A stretch of 64,000 nt of DNA from Paucibacter sp. PLA-PC-4 (lineage in GTDB: Bacteria > Pseudomonadota > Gammaproteobacteria > Burkholderiales > Burkholderiaceae_C): NCBI RefSeq assembly GCF_026241155.1, contig NZ_JAPFGP010000011.1, positions 1 to 64,000 of the forward strand, given 5' to 3'. A program made the translations under genes and the position numbers. The notes below the pieces were generated by a model. The model had not been told where the DNA came from and searched no databases. It worked only from the letters and a program-made list of their open reading frames with translations. Numbering within the stretch: position 1 is the stretch's first letter; each line of letters begins with the position of its first letter. Of the stretch, positions 58,858 to 64,000 are shown piece by piece.

Positions 58858-58930
58858 GAGCACTGCATGGCCGTCTGAGAGTGGGCGAACTTTGTGTCCG
58901 AGAGACAGCGCCAAGCGCCAGGGGGTTCCA

Positions 58931-59476
58931 ATGAGCTGGAGTGTCATTTCTGCGAGCGATGTGGCACCCCAGCGCTGGAGGAATAACGGCGGCTGGACCC
59001 GCGAGCTGCTGGCCTGGCCGCATCTGGCCGACTGGGTGCTGCGCGTGAGCGTCGCCGACATCGAGGCCGATGGGCCGTTCTCGGTCTTCGAAGGTGTGCA
59101 GCGCTGGTTCGCCGTGCTGTCGGGCAAGGGCGTGCGGCTGTATGACTTCGAACTGCATGCGGGAAGCGAGCTGCTGAGTTTTGACGGCGCGCTGGCACCG
59201 GATTGCGAGCTGGTCGATGGCCCGACGCGTGACTTCAACCTGATGCATCGCCGCAGCCGTGGCCAGTTGCGGGTGCTGGCGGCCGATCAGCCGGGTGATG
59301 CACAGGGTCGGTGGGTGGGCCTGTTTACGGCCGAGGGCGGCACGCTCAACCATGGCGGCCGGGCGATGGTGTTGGCGCCGCAAAGCCTGGCCTGGTGCGA
59401 GGAGCCGGCCGCGCAGCCGCTGAGTTTTGCGGGGCAGGGCGCTGCCTGGTGGATGAACTGGAGCGAGGACCTATGA
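58931..59476 (+). CDS. hutD: HutD family protein
   Basis: 181 residues, bicupin. [15 protein letters not shown] near residue 17 and [12 protein letters not shown] are HutD hallmarks. HutD is thought to limit or tune Hut activity in Pseudomonas fluorescens; its biochemical action is not settled. GGGGG before ATG 58931. Overlaps hutI by four bases. Confidence 0.92.
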   Translation: MSWSVISASDVAPQRWRNNGGWTRELLAWPHLADWVLRVSVADIEADGPFSVFEGVQRWFAVLSGKGVRLYDFELHAGSELLSFDGALAPDCELVDGPTRDFNLMHRRSRGQLRVLAADQPGDAQGRWVGLFTAEGGTLNHGGRAMVLAPQSLAWCEEPAAQPLSFAGQGAAWWMNWSEDL

Positions 59477-60666
59477 GCCAGCGCATCTTGTGGCGCAATG
59501 GCCGGCTTGCCACGCTGGCCGGCGATCAGCCATGGGGCTGGATAGAAGACGGCGCCCTGGTCACCGAGGGCGAGCGGCTGCTATGGGTCGGCGAGGCCGA
59601 GCAGATCCCGACGATGGACTTCGACGCCGAGCACGACCTCGGCGGCACGGTGGTGACGCCGGGATTGATTGACTGCCACACCCATCTGGTATACGGCGGT
59701 CAGCGGGCCCGCGAGTTCGAAATGCGCTTGCAGGGGGCCGGCTACGAGGAGATCGCGCGCTCCGGCGGCGGGATCCGCTCGACGGTGGCCGCCACCCGCG
59801 AGGCCGGCGCGGACGAGCTGCTGGCGCTGGCCCAGCGCCGCCTCGATGCCTTGCTGGCCGAGGGAGTCACGACGATCGAGATCAAGTCCGGCTACGGCCT
59901 GAGCCTGGAGTCCGAAGCCCGCAGCCTGAGCGTCGCACGCCGTCTGCGCGGCGCCGATGTGCGCTGCACCTATCTGGGTGCCCACGCACTGCCGCCGGAG
60001 TTCCAGGGCCGGCAGGACGATTATGTCCAGGCCGTCTGCGACTGGATGGGAGCGCTGCAGGCGCAGGGTTTGATCGATGCGGTCGATGCCTTCTGCGAGG
60101 GTATCGGCTTCACGCCGGCACAAACGCGGCGGGTCTTCGAGACGGCCCAGCGCTTGGGCCTGCCGGTCAAGCTGCATGCCGAGCAGCTCAGCGACCAGGG
60201 TGGCACCCAGCTGGCCTGCGAGTACCGGGCCTTGAGCTGCGACCATCTGGAGTACTTAAGCGCCGAAGGTGTTGCCGCGCTGGCGGCCAGCGGCACGGTG
60301 GCCACCTTGCTGCCCGGCGCCTACTATTTTTTGCGCGAAACCAAGCTGCCGCCGGTGGCGGCGCTGCGCGAGGCCGGCGTGCCCATGGCGATCTCGACCG
60401 ATCACAACCCCGGCACCTCGCCGACCCTGTCCCTGCTGCTGATGCTGAACATGGCCTGCACGCTGTTCCGGCTCACGCCTGAGGAGGCGCTGCGCGGTGT
60501 GACCGTGAATGCTGCGCGCGCGCTGGGCCTGGCCGAGCGCGGCCAACTGCTTGCCGGCCAGCGTGCCGACTTCTGTGCCTGGGACATCTCCCATCCCAAC
60601 GAACTGGCTTACTACTTTGGCCGCAACCCGCTGCGCCGCGCGGTGCGGGCCGGAAAGATCCGATGA
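59473..60666 (+). CDS. hutI: Imidazolonepropionase
   Basis: 397 residues, amidohydrolase. Opens imidazolone propionate to N-formimino-glutamate. Metal motif H69-x-H71 in [20 protein letters not shown], substrate loop [28 protein letters not shown] and [13 protein letters not shown] 59473, coupled to hutD. Confidence 0.97.
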   Translation: MSQRILWRNGRLATLAGDQPWGWIEDGALVTEGERLLWVGEAEQIPTMDFDAEHDLGGTVVTPGLIDCHTHLVYGGQRAREFEMRLQGAGYEEIARSGGGIRSTVAATREAGADELLALAQRRLDALLAEGVTTIEIKSGYGLSLESEARSLSVARRLRGADVRCTYLGAHALPPEFQGRQDDYVQAVCDWMGALQAQGLIDAVDAFCEGIGFTPAQTRRVFETAQRLGLPVKLHAEQLSDQGGTQLACEYRALSCDHLEYLSAEGVAALAASGTVATLLPGAYYFLRETKLPPVAALREAGVPMAISTDHNPGTSPTLSLLLMLNMACTLFRLTPEEALRGVTVNAARALGLAERGQLLAGQRADFCAWDISHPNELAYYFGRNPLRRAVRAGKIR

Positions 60667-61475
60667 TGACGACGAGCAGCGATGCTTCCTTCAAACTTCA
60701 GCCGGGCAGCACACCGCTGCTGATCAGCATGCCCCATGTGGGCACCGCCATCCCCGAGGACCAGCGCGGCCGCTACCAGCCGCGTGCGCTGCAGACCGAG
60801 GACACCGACTGGCACCTAGAGCGTCTGTACGCAGGGATCGCTCAGGAGCTCGGTGCCAGCCTGATCGTGCCGCGCTACTCGCGCTTTCTGATCGATCTGA
60901 ACCGCCCGCCCGAGGACACGCCGATGTATCCGGGGGCATCGAATACCGAGCTGTGCCCGACACGCTTTTTTACTGGCGAGCCGCTGTACCTGGACGGCCA
61001 GGCCCCCGACGCGGCCGAGAAGCAGCGCCGCCGCGAGACCTACTGGCAGCCTTATCACGAGGCCTTGCAGGCCGAACTGGACCGACTCAAGGCGGCCCAT
61101 GGCTACGCCCTGCTGTTCGATGCCCACAGCATCAAGTCCGAGCTGCCCTGGCTTTTCGAGGGCCGGCTGCCCGATCTGAACCTGGGCACGGCCGAGGGTC
61201 GCTCCTGCGACCCGGCCATCACCGCGTCCTTGGGCCAGGTGCTGGCCGGGCAGAGCGACTACAGCCAGGTGGTCAATGGCCGCTTCAAGGGCGGCTACAT
61301 CACCCGCCACTATGGCCGGCCCGACCTGTCCCAGCACGCGGTGCAGCTGGAGATGTGCTGGCGCTGCTATATGCAGGAACAGCCGCCCTACGCCTATGAC
61401 GAGGCCGCAGCCGCCGGGGTGCAGCCGCTGCTGCGCCGCTTGCTGCTGCAACTGCTGAGCTGGAAGAAGGCATGA
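60663..61475 (+). CDS. hutG: N-formylglutamate deformylase
   Basis: 270 residues. Splits N-formylglutamate into glutamate and formate, the last step of the five-enzyme route. [16 protein letters not shown] at the N-terminus (metal His), [33 protein letters not shown] and [11 protein letters not shown] match the family. Couples to hutI and hutF by ATGA overlaps. Confidence 0.95.
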   Translation: MMTTSSDASFKLQPGSTPLLISMPHVGTAIPEDQRGRYQPRALQTEDTDWHLERLYAGIAQELGASLIVPRYSRFLIDLNRPPEDTPMYPGASNTELCPTRFFTGEPLYLDGQAPDAAEKQRRRETYWQPYHEALQAELDRLKAAHGYALLFDAHSIKSELPWLFEGRLPDLNLGTAEGRSCDPAITASLGQVLAGQSDYSQVVNGRFKGGYITRHYGRPDLSQHAVQLEMCWRCYMQEQPPYAYDEAAAAGVQPLLRRLLLQLLSWKKA

Positions 61476-62857
61476 AGGCCGGTGCCAAGCGGTTCTGGGC
61501 ACCGCAGGCCTGGCTTGACGGGCGCTGGCAGTATCAGGTCTTGATGCATGTCAATTCCTCGGGGCACTGGAGCGGCTTCGAAGCCGGCCATGCGGCGCCG
61601 GACGATGCGCTGCGGCTGGACGGAGCGGTGATCCCCAGCCTGGTCGATGCCCACAGCCATGCGTTCCAGCGCGCCTTCGCCGGCCTGGCCGAGCGGCGCG
61701 AGGCCGGTGACGATGATTTCTGGAGCTGGCGCGACCGCATGTATGGGCTGGCGCTGCGCATCACGCCCACCCAGTTGCAGGCGATCGCGGCGCAGCTCTA
61801 TCTGGAGCTGCTCAAGGGCGGCTACACCCAGGTCTGCGAGTTCCACTATCTGCAGCACCGCGAGGACGGCAGTGCCTATCCGGACGAGCTGGCGATGAGC
61901 TGGGCGCTGGCCGATGCGGCCGCCCAGGTCGGACTGGGCCTGACGATGCTGCCGGTGCTGTATGCCCATGCCGGATTTGCTGAAGACAAGCTGCGGCCCG
62001 ATCAGCGCCGCTTCGCCAGCGACGCCGACTGGGTCTGGGCCGCGAGCCAGCGCCTGAACGCGGCCTGCCGGCCGCTGCTCAATGCCGGCGTGGCCCTGCA
62101 TTCGCTGCGCGCCGCCCATGCCCAGGACATCCGCCGCCTGCAGCAACTCGTCGGTGACGAGGCCCTGCCCATCCACATCCACATCAGCGAGCAGCAGCAG
62201 GAGGTGGCCGACTGCCTGGCTGCGACCGGGCAGCGTCCGATGGCCTGGCTGTGCAGCGAGTTCGCGCCCGATGCGCGCTGGCAACTGGTGCATGCGACCC
62301 ACAGTCTGCCCGAGGAGATCGATGCGGTGGCGGCCAGCGGCGCTGCCGTCGTGATCTGCCCCGGTACGGAAGGCAATTTGGGCGACGGGCTGTGCGATCT
62401 GCCGGGCTGGCTGTCCAGCGGAGCACCGATCAGCCTGGGCTCGGACAGCCATGTGACGCGCGGCTGGGTCGAGGAGCTGCGCTGGCTCGAGTACGGTCAG
62501 CGACTGAGCCTGCGTCAGCGCAATGTGGCCGCGCAGCCGCGGCGCGAGCCCTCGACGGCCGCGCGGCTGTTCGAAGCCTGCCGGCGCGGCAGCGCAGCAC
62601 CCGCCGGGCTGGACAGCTGGGGGCTGGTGCCGGGCGCCCGGGCCGATTTTCTGGTCTTGGATGCGCAGGCCTCGGGCCTGCTGGGCTTGCCGGCGGCGAG
62701 CCTGCTCGACGGCCTGGTGTTTGCCAGCCAGGAGCGGGCCTGGCAAGACGTCTATGTGGCGGGCCGGCCGCAACTCCAGCAGGGTCGCCATCCGGCCGAA
62801 GACCGGATCCGGGGTGAGTTCGCGACCTGCATGGCCGAGCTTTGGGGCAAGGCCTGA
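61472..62857 (+). CDS. hutF: Formimidoylglutamate deiminase
   Basis: 461 residues, amidohydrolase related to guanine/chlorohydrolases. Converts N-formimino-glutamate to N-formylglutamate and ammonia. Metal site H61-x-H63 in LVDAHSHAFQRAFAG; HIHISEQQQEV and LGSDSHVTRGWVEELRWLEY hold further ligands. With hutG it defines the five-step Hut route (no HutE-type formiminoglutamase). Last gene of the hut operon. Confidence 0.96.
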   Translation: MKAGAKRFWAPQAWLDGRWQYQVLMHVNSSGHWSGFEAGHAAPDDALRLDGAVIPSLVDAHSHAFQRAFAGLAERREAGDDDFWSWRDRMYGLALRITPTQLQAIAAQLYLELLKGGYTQVCEFHYLQHREDGSAYPDELAMSWALADAAAQVGLGLTMLPVLYAHAGFAEDKLRPDQRRFASDADWVWAASQRLNAACRPLLNAGVALHSLRAAHAQDIRRLQQLVGDEALPIHIHISEQQQEVADCLAATGQRPMAWLCSEFAPDARWQLVHATHSLPEEIDAVAASGAAVVICPGTEGNLGDGLCDLPGWLSSGAPISLGSDSHVTRGWVEELRWLEYGQRLSLRQRNVAAQPRREPSTAARLFEACRRGSAAPAGLDSWGLVPGARADFLVLDAQASGLLGLPAASLLDGLVFASQERAWQDVYVAGRPQLQQGRHPAEDRIRGEFATCMAELWGKA

Positions 62858-62970
62858 CCCCATTTTGACTCCCTAGAACCCGGGACGTGTTGCGCGGCGG
62901 GCCTTCCTTTCCGAAAGGCTCCGCAGTACGCTATTCGCACGCCTGTCGTTGGGTGTGCTCGGAGGGTTTC

Positions 62971-64000
62971 ATGCTGGCTCTGCACCGGTTCACTATTCGC
63001 GCCCGGCTGTATGCCTTGGCCGCCTTGTCCATGTTGGCGATGTTGGGGATTGGGGGCAGCGGGCTGTGGAGCCTGTCCCAGGCCCGCGAGCAGTTCTCGC
63101 ACTACCAGGACAACGATGTCGCCTCGCTGGTCGTGCTGGCCGAGATCCGCGCCGGGGTCGGAAATCTGCGCCGCTACGAGAAGGATCTCTTGATCAATCT
63201 CTCGGATCCGAAGGCGGTGGAGCGCTACAAGAAGGACTGGGACGGTGCCTATGAACGCGTGACTGAAGGCCTGAAATCCATCGCCAAGCTCGACATCGCG
63301 ACGAAGATCAAGGCGCTGCCGCCGCAGATGTTGAGCTCGCTGGAGGGCTATAGAAGCGGCTTTCAGGGTATCCACCGCGACATCATGGCCAGTGCTTTTG
63401 CGGACACCGCCGCAGCGAACAAGGCCACCGAGCCGATCAAGGGCCCGGTGCGGGCGCTGGACCAGCAGCTCGGTGAGATGACGCACCTGATCGAGCAGCA
63501 CTCGGCCGAGGAGGTCAAGCGCCTGGCCACTCAAGAGGCGCGTATCCGGCTGGCCTTGATGCTGATCATGGGCTTGGCCATTGCCATCATCGGTGCGTAC
63601 ACCCTTTTCAATATCCGCTCCATCCTGCAGCCGCTGAAGGCGGCCGTGTCCAGCGCCGAGCAGATCGCACGCCATGACCTGAGCGAGCGCATCAATGTGG
63701 CCGGCGCCGACGAGACCTCCGCCGTGATGCGCGGTGTGGCGGCGATGCAGGGCTCGTTGAGCTCGGTGGTCAGCGGTGTGCGCAACGCCACTGACAGCAT
63801 CGCGACGGCCTCGCGCGAGGTGGCGGTGGGCAGCCAGGACCTGAGCATGCGTACCGAGCAGGCGGCCTCGAATCTGGAGGAGACCGCGTCGGCGATGGAA
63901 GAGCTGACCGCCAGCGTCACGCACAACGCTGATTCGGCCCGCCAGGCCAATCAGCTGGCGCTGAGCGCGGCCGAAGTAGCCAAGCGCGGCGGCGCGGTGG
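62971..64000 (+). CDS. Methyl-accepting chemotaxis protein, N-terminal part (runs off right edge)
   Basis: GGAGGG (62961) precedes ATG 62971; the frame stays open to the window end, 343 codons. Membrane helix 1 at about 12-34, periplasmic four-helix-type sensor (35-190), helix 2 (191-214), HAMP (215-267) and the start of the signalling domain, with methylation helix EQAASNLEETASAMEELT (297-314). A conventional transmembrane receptor, in contrast to the soluble one at 36140. Not part of the hut operon by any clear signal (113-bp gap), though a histidine or urocanate sensor is imaginable. Confidence 0.92.
   Translation, partial: MLALHRFTIRARLYALAALSMLAMLGIGGSGLWSLSQAREQFSHYQDNDVASLVVLAEIRAGVGNLRRYEKDLLINLSDPKAVERYKKDWDGAYERVTEGLKSIAKLDIATKIKALPPQMLSSLEGYRSGFQGIHRDIMASAFADTAAANKATEPIKGPVRALDQQLGEMTHLIEQHSAEEVKRLATQEARIRLALMLIMGLAIAIIGAYTLFNIRSILQPLKAAVSSAEQIARHDLSERINVAGADETSAVMRGVAAMQGSLSSVVSGVRNATDSIATASREVAVGSQDLSMRTEQAASNLEETASAMEELTASVTHNADSARQANQLALSAAEVAKRGGAV

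Noticed and set aside
62900-62925. CCTTTCCGAAAGG hairpin after hutF
   Set aside because: Five-base-pair stem with no T-tract; not a convincing terminator.

Overview
The window looks like the chromosome of a high-GC betaproteobacterium of the order Burkholderiales, in or near the Roseateles/Mitsuaria/Pelomonas group. This is inferred from gene content (EpsL-type exopolysaccharide barrel with PEP-CTERM proteins, UbiJ-UbiB pair, five-step Hut pathway with HutF and HutG), not from a marker gene. I saw no rRNA, tRNA, CRISPR array or transposase. LAYOUT. 1-407: start of a secreted protein that runs off the left edge. 734-15738: exopolysaccharide locus. Its forward genes are a UDP-glucuronate 4-epimerase, a nucleotidyltransferase with beta-helix tail, a PEP-CTERM protein and UDP-glucose dehydrogenase, with an MntA/HepT toxin-antitoxin pair between them. 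Its reverse genes run from the priming sugar transferase through EpsL, GalE, ManC, RfbB, RfbD, RfbA and RfbC to a DUF3617 protein. Together they would supply UDP-GlcA, UDP-GalA, UDP-Gal, GDP-Man and dTDP-Rha and load the first sugar on the lipid carrier. 15925-27392: housekeeping genes (ubiJ-ubiB, a Na+ symporter, fmdB, a DUF502 protein, aspS, a TPR-like protein of unknown role, an Lrp regulator divergent from a DMT exporter, pirin). 27582-33560: an accessory patchwork with two XRE regulators, a decayed sigma-factor copy, an intact ECF sigma/FecR pair without a TonB receptor, two PEP-CTERM genes of lower GC, and a stray FecR tail. 33784-37867: a soluble signalling operon (triple-PAS chemoreceptor, triple-CheW protein, GAF protein, receiver lacking its phospho-acceptor). 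38658-48047: a SEC-C protein, nudB, a YbhP-like phosphatase, clsB, a sugar-type binding protein and an MacB-like ABC efflux trio. 48057-52331: a rhodanese-repeat protein and a NitT/TauT-type ABC importer. 52464-54790: a hipBA island bordered on its far side by a decayed second copy of the hutH 3' end. 54790-62857: the complete histidine utilisation locus, hutUH divergent from hutCDIGF, with a HutC operator inside the hutU promoter. 62971-64000: start of a membrane chemoreceptor. MOST NOTABLE: three places where accessory cargo is bordered by a degenerate duplicate of a neighbouring gene end (sigma factor, fecR, hutH); the sigma/FecR unit sitting beside PEP-CTERM genes instead of a TonB receptor; and the PASx3-receptor/CheWx3/GAF/pseudo-receiver operon without CheA.
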